Assembly: GCF_943193175.1 (NCBI RefSeq)
Contig: NZ_CALPDF010000002.1
Span: 186,001-250,000, forward strand
Direction of reading: 5' to 3'
Source: Neobacillus muris
GTDB taxonomy: Bacteria; Bacillota; Bacilli; Bacillales; Cytobacillaceae
Length of the DNA stretch: 64,000 bases
Within the stretch, counting starts at the first letter, position 1. The number at the start of each line of letters is the position of its first letter. This document shows, one piece after another, positions 47,689 to 55,994 of the stretch. Below the pieces are notes generated by a model. It saw nothing but the letters and a program-made list of their open reading frames with translations, searched no databases and had not been told where the DNA came from. The position numbers and the translations under genes are program-made.

Positions 47689-48573
47689 TTATGTCCGCTT
47701 CCTCACATCTTTGATAATTAATTTACTATGGGGAATACTTGGCATGCTGACCATGCTGTAACTTAAATCTTGTTCGGGAACTTCATAATCTATTTGATTA
47801 ACAAGATAATTTAGACTAACTTTCATGACTTCAATGGTTACCCACTCACCTGCACAACGATGCCCCATATAGTAATCACCGCCACCTTGTGGAATGAAAT
47901 CAAAAGGATTTCCATCCCATTTGGCAAAACGATTAGGATAAAATAAATCAGGATTTTCCCAAATTTTAGGATCGTGATTAGTTCCGTAAATATCCAATAA
48001 AGTTAATGTACCTTCTTCAAATTTATAACCGTTCCAAGTAAAATCCTTTTTTACAAGTGCCATGGCAAACGGGAAGAAGGGATAAAAACGACGAACTTCC
48101 TGAATAAACTTTTGAGTATATTTTTCATCTCCCGATTTAAGTTTTTCTTTTTCTTCTGGATAATGATGCAATGCTAACAAAATAAAGTTAATAAATATAG
48201 CTATTGCTACTATTGGTCTTAATATATTGATTACTTCTACAGCAGTGGTTACAGTGTCAAGAAAATTCCCTTCTGAATCGCGGTGCATGGCAAATATGTA
48301 TAATGCAGTATTTTCGGGTGGAATTAATGTTCCATTACGAACCTTTTCAATAATTTCACCAATCCACTTTTCTACACTATTTCGTGCATTTCTTCCCATC
48401 CAATGATTTGGTCCAACTGCACCAGCTGATTCGAACATTGCCCCTAAATCATTCGTCAGATTCTTTATTTCGTTTTCTTGAACTGGTACTCCTGACCACT
48501 CACAGGCTATCTGGCACATCATTTCCTTGGTTTCTTCATAAAAAAAAACCTTATCCATTTGTCCCCATTTACT
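47689..48573 (-). pseudogene. cypC: 5'-truncated CypC-type (CYP152) cytochrome P450
   Basis: The 289-residue frame (ATG at 48558) matches the C-terminal two thirds of fatty-acid peroxygenases such as B. subtilis CypC (YbdT), which use hydrogen peroxide. Present are the Arg-Pro pair R114-P115 that binds the fatty acid carboxylate, the ExxR motif E154-R157, and the heme cysteine C235 in GHRCAGE. About 128 N-terminal residues are missing. Homology continues a few codons upstream of this ATG (KWGQ against RWEKA), up to a TAG, which argues for a deletion rather than a short gene. The haem pocket N-terminal part would be absent, so a working enzyme is unlikely. Confidence 0.75.
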
Positions 48574-48678
48574 TATACTCTAGCCCACATGGGAAAGGGT
48601 TATTTTTGTGGCTTTCTAATTGTAAGGGAGGGGAACGGTAAAACTAGGTGATTACCGCTTGCAGGTAATGAAATCAAC

Positions 48679-48707
48679 TTGAGTTTGACATAATCCTGCC
48701 TTATAAT
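48679..48707 (+). promoter_or_regulatory. sigma-A promoter of miaB
   Basis: TTGAGT (48679-48684) and a perfect TATAAT (48702-48707) are 17 bp apart, 60 bp before the miaB start. Confidence 0.65.
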
Positions 48708-48766
48708 AGAAGGGTTGAAGATTATAAAAACAAACTCATGAAAACTCAATAATTGTAAGGGATTGA

Positions 48767-50311
48767 TTGAATAAAATGAATGAGAAACAGAGGTTAGATT
48801 CACAACAAGCTAATTCTTCGGACAAAAAATCCGAAAAGGATTACAGCAAGTATTTTGAAAGAGTCATTACGGCTCCTTCATTAAAAGATGCTAAAAAACG
48901 CGGTAAAGAAGAAGTAAAATATCACAATGATTTTTCCATCCCGGAGGAATTCCGCGGCATGGGGGATGGACGAAAGTTCTACATCCGCACCTATGGCTGC
49001 CAAATGAATGAGCACGACACAGAGGTTATGGCGGGAATTTTCCTGGCACTTGGCTATGAGCCTACCGATAGCACCGAGGACGCCAATGTCATTCTTCTAA
49101 ATACTTGTGCGATTCGTGAAAATGCCGAAAACAAGGTGTTTGGAGAGCTTGGCCACTTAAAAGCATTAAAAATGGAAAACCCTGATCTCTTGATAGGCGT
49201 CTGCGGCTGTATGTCTCAAGAAGAGTCAGTCGTTAATAAGATTCTAAAGACTTATCACCATGTTGATATGATTTTTGGAACACACAATATTCATCGCCTG
49301 CCACATATCCTAAACGAAGCTTATCTGTCAAAAGAGATGGTCGTTGAGGTATGGTCTAAAGAAGGGGATGTTATTGAAAACCTTCCGAAAGTCCGTCGTG
49401 GGAATATTAAAGCATGGGTTAATATCATGTATGGATGCGATAAATTCTGTACGTATTGTATTGTCCCATATACACGCGGCAAAGAGCGCAGCCGCCGTCC
49501 GGATGAAATTATTCAAGAAGTTCGTCATCTTGCAGCACAGGGGTACCAGGAAGTTACATTACTTGGCCAAAACGTTAATGCCTATGGGAAAGATTTTGAT
49601 GACATAAAATACGGTCTTGGTGACTTGATGGAAGAATTACGAAAAATCGATATTCCTAGAATTCGTTTTACCACAAGCCATCCGCGGGATTTCGATGATC
49701 ACTTAATTAAAGTTCTGGCAAAGGGCGGCAATTTGATGGACCATATTCATCTGCCAGTACAATCAGGTTCTACTGATGTGTTAAAAATAATGGCGAGAAA
49801 ATATACTAGAGAACAATATTTGGAACTTGTCAGAAAAATTAAGGCAGCTATTCCAGATGTGGCTTTATCTACTGATATTATTGTTGGCTATCCAAATGAA
49901 ACAGATGAGCAATTTGAAGAGACCATGTCTTTATATCGCGAAGTAGGATTTGAAGCAGCCTACACGTTTATTTATTCACCACGAGAGGGCACACCGGCTG
50001 CTAAAATGGTAGATAATGTTCCATTGGAAGTAAAAAAAGAGCGCCTGCAGCGGTTAAATAATCTTGTTAATGAGTTGTCGGCACAAGCAATGAAAAAATA
50101 TGAAGGGCAGATGGTGGAAGTTCTTGTTGATGGGGAAAGCAAGAATAATCCTGATGTCCTGGCCGGATACACGACAAAGAACAAACTTGTCAATTTTAAA
50201 GGACCAAAAACAGCCATTGGAAAAATTGTGAAAGTGAAAATTATCGAAGCCAAAACATGGTCATTAAACGGAGAAATGGTGGAAGAATTAGAAGCAGCAG
50301 AGGTGAAATAA
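48767..50311 (+). CDS. miaB: tRNA-2-methylthio-N6-dimethylallyladenosine synthase
   Basis: MiaB is a radical SAM methylthiotransferase that adds a methylthio group to i6A37 in tRNA. The 514-residue product shows the N-terminal UPF0004 domain with three cluster cysteines in [18 protein letters not shown] and GVCGCM, the SAM motif [15 protein letters not shown], and a C-terminal TRAM domain (about 440-505). The TTG at 48767 lies 5 nt after AAGGG; ATG 48776 is the alternative and matches the start of relatives better, but with long spacing. The gene heads miaB-ricA-cotE in Bacilli. Confidence 0.95.
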   Translation: MNKMNEKQRLDSQQANSSDKKSEKDYSKYFERVITAPSLKDAKKRGKEEVKYHNDFSIPEEFRGMGDGRKFYIRTYGCQMNEHDTEVMAGIFLALGYEPTDSTEDANVILLNTCAIRENAENKVFGELGHLKALKMENPDLLIGVCGCMSQEESVVNKILKTYHHVDMIFGTHNIHRLPHILNEAYLSKEMVVEVWSKEGDVIENLPKVRRGNIKAWVNIMYGCDKFCTYCIVPYTRGKERSRRPDEIIQEVRHLAAQGYQEVTLLGQNVNAYGKDFDDIKYGLGDLMEELRKIDIPRIRFTTSHPRDFDDHLIKVLAKGGNLMDHIHLPVQSGSTDVLKIMARKYTREQYLELVRKIKAAIPDVALSTDIIVGYPNETDEQFEETMSLYREVGFEAAYTFIYSPREGTPAAKMVDNVPLEVKKERLQRLNNLVNELSAQAMKKYEGQMVEVLVDGESKNNPDVLAGYTTKNKLVNFKGPKTAIGKIVKVKIIEAKTWSLNGEMVEELEAAEVK

Positions 50312-50312
50312 G

Positions 50313-50768
50313 GTGGCGAAGTATACAAAAGACGATATCGTTGCATCGGCGCGGGAATTGGCCCGCATGATTGCAGAAACAGAAGAAGTGGATTTTTTCA
50401 AGCGAGCTGAAGCACATATTCATGAAAATCCAAAGGTGAAGACTTTGATTGCCGACATTAAAGGATTACAAAAGCAAGCTGTGAACCTCCAGCATTATGG
50501 AAAATATGAAGCACTAAAAAAGGTGGAAGGAAAAATTGCTTCAATTGAACAGGAGTTAGACGAGATTCCAGTCGTACAAGAGTTTAAGCAATCGCAGCTT
50601 GAAGTGAATGAATTACTTCAAATCATTGCTTCAACCATCTCAAATACCGTAACGGATGAAATTATTGCTTCAACAGGCGGAGACCTGCTGCGTGGGGAAA
50701 CAGGAGCCAGTTTAAAAAATGGTACAGAAGCCTGCGGCCACGACGATGGCCATCATTACAAACATTAA
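50313..50768 (+). CDS. ricA: RicA/YmcA family regulator of biofilm, competence and sporulation
   Basis: RicA (YmcA), with RicF and RicT, forms an iron-sulfur complex that helps RNase Y process transcripts and promotes Spo0A phosphorylation. The 151-residue product is helical (YlbF/YmcA domain, about 5-120) and ends with the Cys/His-rich CGHDDGHHYKH, which may bind metal. The start is GTG, 7 nt after AGAGGTGA that lies in the end of miaB. A single base separates the genes, so they are cotranscribed. RNase Y is encoded 7 kb upstream in the same window. Confidence 0.92.
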   Translation: MAKYTKDDIVASARELARMIAETEEVDFFKRAEAHIHENPKVKTLIADIKGLQKQAVNLQHYGKYEALKKVEGKIASIEQELDEIPVVQEFKQSQLEVNELLQIIASTISNTVTDEIIASTGGDLLRGETGASLKNGTEACGHDDGHHYKH

Positions 50769-50775
50769 ATAGGGA

Positions 50776-50814
50776 AAGAAGCTGTCTCAATTCATGAGAT
50801 GGCTTCTTTTTTTG
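50776..50814 (+). terminator. miaB-ricA terminator
   Basis: AAAGAAGC pairs with GCTTCTTT (50776-50810), the stem extended by TGTCTCA/TGAGATG with G-U pairs; a T-run follows. Confidence 0.9.
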
Positions 50815-50851
50815 TAAATGAAGTTCAGGTGGGCAAATCGAGTCCAATAAG

Positions 50852-50879
50852 GCACATACCTAAATTTTAAGCATACTAT
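50852..50879 (+). promoter_or_regulatory. candidate sigma-E promoter of cotE
   Basis: GCACATA (50852-50858, five of seven of KMATATT) lies 13 bp before CATACTAT (50872-50879), close to the sigma-E -10 CATACAMT. Confidence 0.45.
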
Positions 50880-50923
50880 GAATCATGAATTAACATTTAT
50901 CCAGGAATTATAGTTTAGATATC

Positions 50924-50951
50924 ACACTAACCTAGACATTCGCATAGGATG
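50924..50951 (+). promoter_or_regulatory. candidate sigma-K promoter of cotE
   Basis: AC (50924-50925) lies 17 bp before CATAGGATG (50943-50951), near the sigma-K pattern AC-N16/17-CATANNNTA. The same off-consensus last base is seen before dpaA. Confidence 0.35.
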
Positions 50952-50984
50952 AAATGAAACAGAAATGAGGAGGGTACGCGCGAA

Positions 50985-51530
50985 ATGGGAGAATACAGAG
51001 AGATAATTACCAAGGCCGTAGTAGCGAAAGGACGGAAATTCACCCAGTCCAATCATACAATTAGCCCGGCGCATAATCCAACCAGCATTCTTGGCTGCTG
51101 GATTATCAACCATAAATACAGCGCAAAAAAAGTCGGCAAAACAGTAGAGATACACGGCTCCTATGACATCAACGTTTGGTATTCCTTTAACGAAAATACC
51201 AAAACGGAAGTGGTTACTGAACGTGTCCAATATACTGATGTTATAAAGTTAAAGTATCGTGACCAAGACTGTCTGGATGACAATGAAATTGTTGCCCGTG
51301 TACTGCAGCAGCCTAATTGTACAGAAGCAATCATCTCCCCGAACGGCAATCGAATCATCGTCCACGTTGAAAGGGAATTCCTTGTGGAGGTAATCGGCGA
51401 AACTAAAGTTTGTGTGCGAATTAATCCAGAGGGCTGCAAAGACGAGGATGAGGATTGGGGCATGGATGTAGACGACGAAGAATTCGAAGAGCTTAATCCG
51501 GATTTCTTAGTTGGCGGAGAAGAAGAATAA
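50985..51530 (+). CDS. cotE: outer spore coat morphogenetic protein CotE
   Basis: CotE surrounds the forespore and directs assembly of the outer coat. The 181-residue product is the family length, begins [21 protein letters not shown], and carries the conserved [22 protein letters not shown] block, of which [11 protein letters not shown] is the core. The C-terminus is highly acidic (about 150-181), typical of CotE and involved in interactions. The ATG follows GAGGAGGG. Upstream candidate sigma-E and sigma-K promoters fit the two-step mother-cell expression known for cotE in B. subtilis. Confidence 0.95.
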   Translation: MGEYREIITKAVVAKGRKFTQSNHTISPAHNPTSILGCWIINHKYSAKKVGKTVEIHGSYDINVWYSFNENTKTEVVTERVQYTDVIKLKYRDQDCLDDNEIVARVLQQPNCTEAIISPNGNRIIVHVEREFLVEVIGETKVCVRINPEGCKDEDEDWGMDVDDEEFEELNPDFLVGGEEE

Positions 51531-51534
51531 CATG

Positions 51535-51566
51535 AACTAGGAGGTATTGCTTCCTAGTTTTTTTCT
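51535..51566 (+). terminator. cotE terminator
   Basis: AACTAGGA (51535-51542) pairs with TCCTAGTT (51552-51559), followed by a long T-run. Confidence 0.9.
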
Positions 51567-51650
51567 TGTTCAAAAGGAAACGAATCCTTCGGCAAATTTG
51601 ATGAATGTTTCAAATGGGAAATCAGCAACCTATTATCAGGAGGTGTTCAT

Positions 51651-51851
51651 GTGGAACCAAAAAACCCTGGCAATAAGGAACTGACTGATTTTCAGGAACT
51701 GACTGACAGAATGATTGCGGATCGTCCTTCCAGTCCGATGTTAGTCATTAAGACCAATTTAGATCCGAAAGAACCGACTGAAGAAAATCCCTATTATCAA
51801 GAAGGAGAAACGAAAAATTTAAAAGAATTTAAGGAGTATTTTAAGGAATAA
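51651..51851 (+). CDS. small acidic hypothetical protein
   Basis: A 66-residue protein that I do not recognise. It is rich in P, E, K and N, with repeated ELTD (residues 10-13 and 16-19), and has no membrane segment or cysteine. A GTG start 6 nt after a very good TCAGGAGGTG supports real translation. It stands alone between cotE and the divergent GNAT gene, at the point where the core synteny with B. subtilis ends. It could be a sporulation or stress protein, but nothing in the sequence proves this. Confidence 0.6.
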   Translation: MEPKNPGNKELTDFQELTDRMIADRPSSPMLVIKTNLDPKEPTEENPYYQEGETKNLKEFKEYFKE

Positions 51852-51947
51852 GAACCAGGATGGCTCAAATTATATGGATCATCTTAAAACACCCTTCCAG
51901 GATAAACGAACATCTCAGGAGGTGATTTAGTTTGATGCTGCATTGAG

Positions 51948-52496
51948 TCATCCTCTTTTTTCCCATTCCGGTTTTAATAATGACAGCACATAGGTATCGT
52001 GAAATTGATCCTGCTGTTTAAAGTAGCCTCTCAGCAAACCTTCCTTTGTAAAGCCGAATTTTTCAAGAAGCTTGAGTGAAGGAACATTTTCCGGGTAAAC
52101 GACGGCACCAATCCGATATAAATCAAGCTCTTCAAAGCTGTAGCGAAGTACTTCCTCAATGGCCTCAGAAGTATATCCATTTTGCCAATAGGCGGGATGC
52201 AGTTCGTACCCAATTTCAGCCCGTTTATTTTTCAACTGAAGTCCGTTAAGGCCAAGGGACCCGATAATCCTTTGATTTTCCTTCAATTTGATTCCCCAGC
52301 GGATCCCGCGTTTTTCTGCATAGTTTTTCCGAAACATTTCAATTAGTTTTGCAGCCTCTGCTTGCAGGACAAACCGGTCAGTGCCATAATATTGGGTTAC
52401 TTGTTCGAATGATAATATTTCAAAAATGCTGTCTACATGACGGGGGGTGATTTCGATTAATTTCAGACGCTGTGTCTCTAGGGTAGGGAAACTCAT
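51948..52496 (-). CDS. GNAT family N-acetyltransferase (RimJ/RimL type)
   Basis: A 182-residue acetyltransferase of the RimJ/RimL subgroup, which acetylates protein N-termini or small amines. The typical start LETQRLKLIEITPRHVDSIFEI is present in short form (LETQRLKL), with IGSLGLNGL, the acetyl-CoA loop in WQNGYTSEAIEEVLRYSF (Q/NGYTSEA) and the conserved YPENVPSLKLLEKFGFTKEG (NVPSLKLLEKFGF). The start is supported by AAAGGTGATCAC upstream on the minus strand. The substrate cannot be told. It is divergent to the kinase-like gene. Confidence 0.88.
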   Translation of the reverse strand: MSFPTLETQRLKLIEITPRHVDSIFEILSFEQVTQYYGTDRFVLQAEAAKLIEMFRKNYAEKRGIRWGIKLKENQRIIGSLGLNGLQLKNKRAEIGYELHPAYWQNGYTSEAIEEVLRYSFEELDLYRIGAVVYPENVPSLKLLEKFGFTKEGLLRGYFKQQDQFHDTYVLSLLKPEWEKRG

Positions 52497-52567
52497 GTGA
52501 TCACCTTTCTATATTTGAAATCTTACCTATAAGTGTATAATCAAACCGGATAAATATAAAGGAATTA

Positions 52568-52598
52568 TTTCCAAGAATTAGCCATATTTTCTTGGAAA
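52568..52598. other. hairpin in the divergent GNAT/kinase gap
   Basis: TTTCCAAGAA (52568-52577) pairs with TTCTTGGAAA (52589-52598). A second stem AGGCAA/TTGCCT follows, spanning about 52598-52627. They lie between the two divergent genes and may hold operators. No sigma-A promoter was clear. Confidence 0.45.
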
Positions 52599-52674
52599 GG
52601 CAATTCGGACTAAAAAATGGGTTGCCTCCTATAAGGAACGATAACATTGTACTTGAAGCATAGAAGGTGTGCAA

Positions 52675-53331
52675 ATGCAGATGAAGCCGTTTTTAAATTT
52701 GATAGAACAAGAGTTGCTTCCCCATATTCATTTAATAACCGATCGTCCTTTTGAGCCAATATTGATACGGAACGAATCTAATAGTTGGAAAACTATTGGG
52801 AAAGGAAATTACGCGGGTGTCTTTGCACATCCCTCCTATCCGCAATATGTTGTGAAGGTCTATGGCAGAAGCCATGAAGAAATAATCAAGGAAATTAAAG
52901 TCTATCAGAAGTTAGGAGCCCATCCAGCCTTCTCTGTCCTGCATGATTATGGCGAACATTATCTTGTCCTGAAAAGAATTCCAGGCATCACTCTGTTTGA
53001 TGCAGTTGTGAAGGGCTGGCCGATTCCGGAAACTGTTATTCATGATGTCGACCAGGGTTTGAACTATGCCAGGTCTGTTGGACTGAACCCCTATGATGTC
53101 CATGGCAAAAATGTAGTTATGCATAAGGGCAGGGGCTATATTGTGGATGTGTCCGATTTTTATAAGCAAGGTTATGACAGAAAGTGGGATGACTTAAAAA
53201 AAGCTTATTACAAAATTTATCTGCCCTTCCTTTTTAAGTTACATCCGCCGATCCCTTTTTTTATTGTGGATGGAATTAGGAAAGGATATCGGGTGTATCG
53301 AAATTTAACTAAAAAGCAGTTAAGGAAATAA
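52675..53331 (+). CDS. protein kinase-fold protein, truncated-lobe type
   Basis: A 218-residue protein with a compact eukaryotic-like kinase fold. The Gly-rich loop is GKGNYAGVF (42-50), the ATP lysine K61 is in VVKVY, the catalytic-loop equivalent is D141-x4-N146 (DVHGKN), and the metal aspartate is D158 or D161 in VDVSDF. The C-lobe is short and ends in a basic, aromatic helix. ATG 52675 is chosen because AAGGTG lies 5 nt upstream; GTG 52669 is inside that site. Similar small kinases are common in Bacilli without known substrates. The target cannot be told. Confidence 0.7.
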   Translation: MQMKPFLNLIEQELLPHIHLITDRPFEPILIRNESNSWKTIGKGNYAGVFAHPSYPQYVVKVYGRSHEEIIKEIKVYQKLGAHPAFSVLHDYGEHYLVLKRIPGITLFDAVVKGWPIPETVIHDVDQGLNYARSVGLNPYDVHGKNVVMHKGRGYIVDVSDFYKQGYDRKWDDLKKAYYKIYLPFLFKLHPPIPFFIVDGIRKGYRVYRNLTKKQLRK

Positions 53332-53376
53332 ATTAATATTTTTGAAAATAATCTTATTAATGATAAATATTTCCTT

Positions 53377-53405
53377 TATAATGATAAAAAACATCATCGT
53401 TTTTT
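53377..53405 (+). promoter_or_regulatory. candidate -10 and hairpin before the Lgt-like gene
   Basis: A perfect TATAAT (53377-53382) has only a weak TTATTA at 17 bp. It is followed by AAAAAAC/GTTTTTT (53386-53405), a small terminator-like stem ahead of the GGAAGGCGGGG site. Confidence 0.4.
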
Positions 53406-53423
53406 GGAAGGCGGGGACTTATC

Positions 53424-54167
53424 TTGCATTATCCTTTCTATATATTCGGGATTCATCCACATTGGTTATTTGAGTCGCTGGCCTATTTTATTGGCTTCCG
53501 AGTCTATCTCTATACCCGCAGTAAAGAAAGAATCCCCATGGATTTGGCCCTTTGGGTCATGGTTGGTGCCATCTTAGGCGCTGCGATTGGTTCAAAGCTG
53601 CTGTATTGGTTTGAAAGTCCTGCAAAGACACTGGAAAATTGGAATCATCTTATTTATCTTATCGAGGGTAAAACGATTGTTGGCGGTTTATTGGGAGGTT
53701 TGATCGGAGTAGAAATCGCTAAAAAAATGATTGGCTGGAAACGGTCTACAGGTGATGATTTTGTCCTGCCGCTCATCGTAGGAATGATGATTGGAAGAAT
53801 CGGCTGCTTTTTAACAGGGTTAGATGATCATACATATGGGGTGGCAACCCATTTGATAACGGGCGTCGATTTTGGAGATGGCATTAAGCGCCATCCTGCC
53901 CAGCTCTATGAAATCGTATTCCTAGGTGCACTTGCCATGATTCTCATGAAAATCAAACGGAAAAACTTGGGGTGGGAGGGTCTGCTATTTCAACTTTTTA
54001 TGATAAGTTACCTATTTTTCCGCTTCTTGATTGATTTTATCAAGCCAACACCTCACCCGTATTGGCTGCTTAATAATATTCAAGTTGCTAGTTTACTAGG
54101 AATCATCTACTACATCTGGCTTATACATAAAAAACAAACAGAAAAGAGGAGAGAATTCTATGCCTAA
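53424..54167 (+). CDS. Lgt-like membrane transferase, non-canonical (phosphatidylglycerol-prolipoprotein transferase family)
   Basis: A 247-residue membrane protein with about seven hydrophobic segments, clearly of the Lgt family: GRIGCF (124-129), HPAQLYE (157-163) and RFLIDFIK (200-207) match Lgt GRIGNF, HPTQLYE and the second essential arginine region. Two residues known to be needed in E. coli Lgt differ: His103 (in SFHGG) is Val86 in TIVGG, and Asn146 is Cys128. This is therefore unlikely to be the housekeeping Lgt. The start is TTG after GGAAGGCGGGG. It overlaps the next radical SAM gene by 8 bp, so the two are made together and probably act in one pathway. Confidence 0.75.
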   Translation: MHYPFYIFGIHPHWLFESLAYFIGFRVYLYTRSKERIPMDLALWVMVGAILGAAIGSKLLYWFESPAKTLENWNHLIYLIEGKTIVGGLLGGLIGVEIAKKMIGWKRSTGDDFVLPLIVGMMIGRIGCFLTGLDDHTYGVATHLITGVDFGDGIKRHPAQLYEIVFLGALAMILMKIKRKNLGWEGLLFQLFMISYLFFRFLIDFIKPTPHPYWLLNNIQVASLLGIIYYIWLIHKKQTEKRREFYA

Positions 54168-55578
54168 CCGTCCCTACTTATTTTATGAATTAACGAACAG
54201 CATCTGTTCCACCTGCCTAAGAAAGGTGGAAGCAAAGGTCATTATCGAAGAGGAAAAAGTCTACTTAGTCAAGAATTGTCTCCAGCATGGACGGGAAAGG
54301 GTTTTGATTTCAACGGATGTGGAGTATTATAAGTGGTGCCGCGAGTTCATCAAACCATCGGAAATGCCATATCGTTGGAACACCCCGATCAAATACGGCT
54401 GTCCCTATGACTGCGGACTTTGCCCCGATCATGAACAACACAGCTGTTTGACTTTGCTGGAAATCACTGAAAGGTGCAATTTGAAGTGCCCGATCTGTTA
54501 TGCGGAATCCTCTCCACAAAAAGGAACGTTTAGAAGTTTAGATCGTATTGAATTTATGCTAGATAACATCATTAAGAATGAACGGATGGCAGATATAGTC
54601 CAAATCAGCGGCGGGGAGCCCACCATCCACCCGCAATTTTTCGAGATCCTCGACATGGCAAAATCACGGCCTATTCGGCATATCATGGTGAATACTAATG
54701 GCCTGCGCATTGCCACCGATAAGGAATTTGTCAGGCGCCTATCGCAATATTTACCCGGTTTTGAAATCTACCTGCAATTCGACAGCTTTGAAAAAGAGGC
54801 ACTTGAGGAGTTAAGAGGGGTGGATTTAAGGGACATCCGGCAAAAAGCCATCGAGAATCTTAATGAGTTTAACATTTCTACTACTTTGGTGGCTACACTG
54901 AAAAAAGGGCTAAATGACCATGAAGTAGGAAAAATCATTCAATACGGTTTGCAGCAAAAGTGTGTTCGCGGCGTTACCTTCCAGCCGATTCAAGCGGCAG
55001 GCAGACTGGAGGAATATGACCCGGCAGTCAATCGCCTAACCTTAAGTGAAGTCCGGCAGATGATTATTGACCAGTCCAATGTGTTTCATGCGAAGGATAT
55101 GATTCCTGTTCCGTGCCATCCGGACTGTCTTGCTATGGGCTATGCCCTGAAACTGGATGGGGAGGTAACTCCTTTGACCGGTCTTATTGACCCAAACATA
55201 TTATTGGAGGGAGATCGGAATACGATTGTGTTTGAACAGGATGACACGATCAAAACTAAGATGTTTTCACTATTTTCCTTGAATCATTCACCGGATTCAT
55301 CAGCCGGCTCCTTAAAGGATTTGCTGTGCTGCCTGCCAAAGGTTTCGATGCCGGCCAAGATTGGATATGATAATGTGTTTCGGGTGATCATCATGCAGTT
55401 TTTGGATGCCTATAATTTTGATGTTCGTTCCGTCAAAAAATCCTGTGTCCACATCGCCCACCCTGATGGCCGGATCATCCCGTTTGATACCTATAATTTG
55501 TTTTACAGGGATGATAAAGAACTGGCGTTAAAAAAAATCCAGGCTGAGCTGGATCGAAAAGTGCCGGTTATTGAATAG
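54160..55578 (+). CDS. Tes/MJ0619-like radical SAM protein with extra metal clusters
   Basis: A 472-residue radical SAM enzyme. The SAM cluster motif is C106-x3-C110-x2-C113 (CNLKCPIC) with GGEP at 151-154. Extra cysteines form sites known from the tetraether synthase (Tes/MJ0619) family: C16-x2-C19 with C40 and H43 (rubredoxin-like), C60, then the DCGLCPDH block (C81, C85, C88, C96), and C-terminal C319, C323, C390, C391 and C429. The final FDTYNLFYR is also typical. Archaeal Tes joins two lipid tails by a C-C bond; other relatives act on different substrates. The start overlaps the Lgt-like gene by 8 bp. Substrate is inferred only from family and neighbour. Confidence 0.8.
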   Translation: MPNRPYLFYELTNSICSTCLRKVEAKVIIEEEKVYLVKNCLQHGRERVLISTDVEYYKWCREFIKPSEMPYRWNTPIKYGCPYDCGLCPDHEQHSCLTLLEITERCNLKCPICYAESSPQKGTFRSLDRIEFMLDNIIKNERMADIVQISGGEPTIHPQFFEILDMAKSRPIRHIMVNTNGLRIATDKEFVRRLSQYLPGFEIYLQFDSFEKEALEELRGVDLRDIRQKAIENLNEFNISTTLVATLKKGLNDHEVGKIIQYGLQQKCVRGVTFQPIQAAGRLEEYDPAVNRLTLSEVRQMIIDQSNVFHAKDMIPVPCHPDCLAMGYALKLDGEVTPLTGLIDPNILLEGDRNTIVFEQDDTIKTKMFSLFSLNHSPDSSAGSLKDLLCCLPKVSMPAKIGYDNVFRVIIMQFLDAYNFDVRSVKKSCVHIAHPDGRIIPFDTYNLFYRDDKELALKKIQAELDRKVPVIE

Positions 55579-55621
55579 GCAAGTGTATTCGGTCTATCTA
55601 TAAAACAAAAGAGGGATGGAA

Positions 55622-55894
55622 ATGAATCAAAATGGGTCATTAAAGGATTTATGGATTGGAATAGGCATAACCATTGGCATCTACTTGGCGGGTTTAGTCA
55701 TTCTTTTGGCGGCAGCTTATTTATTTTTCATCTACTTGATAGTAGCAGTCTTGGCTCTCTTGATCATACCAGCTGTCAGTTTTGCCAAAGGGAAGAAACG
55801 GTTAGCTCAAGGGGCTCTCATTGGTTTGGGACTTAATATTCTGTTGTTTACAGCTTGTTTTGGCATTATCATTTCCGGACTTGGCGGGGGATGA
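55622..55894 (+). CDS. small two-helix membrane protein
   Basis: A 90-residue protein that I do not recognise. It has two or three hydrophobic segments (about 10-55 and 65-88) separated by a short basic FAKGKKRLAQG loop, and ends with GLGGG. ATG 55622 is preferred over 55616 because GAGGG then has 6-nt spacing. It lies 43 bp after the radical SAM gene on the same strand without a terminator between, so it is probably the third gene of that operon. It may be a membrane partner of the Lgt-like/radical SAM pair. Confidence 0.6.
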   Translation: MNQNGSLKDLWIGIGITIGIYLAGLVILLAAAYLFFIYLIVAVLALLIIPAVSFAKGKKRLAQGALIGLGLNILLFTACFGIIISGLGGG

Positions 55895-55994
55895 GGTTTA
55901 AATACGGCAACGAGGCTTTATAAAATATAACCGCAAGTATGAATGATGACTCCAATGTAATGGGGCCAGTTTTTTTGCATGAGGACAAAAACCC

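Noticed and set aside
47689..48558. P450 as an intact gene
   Set aside because: It lacks about 128 N-terminal residues and homology runs upstream of the ATG to a stop codon; listed as a truncated pseudogene.
48685..48707. TTGACA before miaB as -35
   Set aside because: The spacer to TATAAT would be 11 bp. TTGAGT at 48679 has 17 bp and was used instead.
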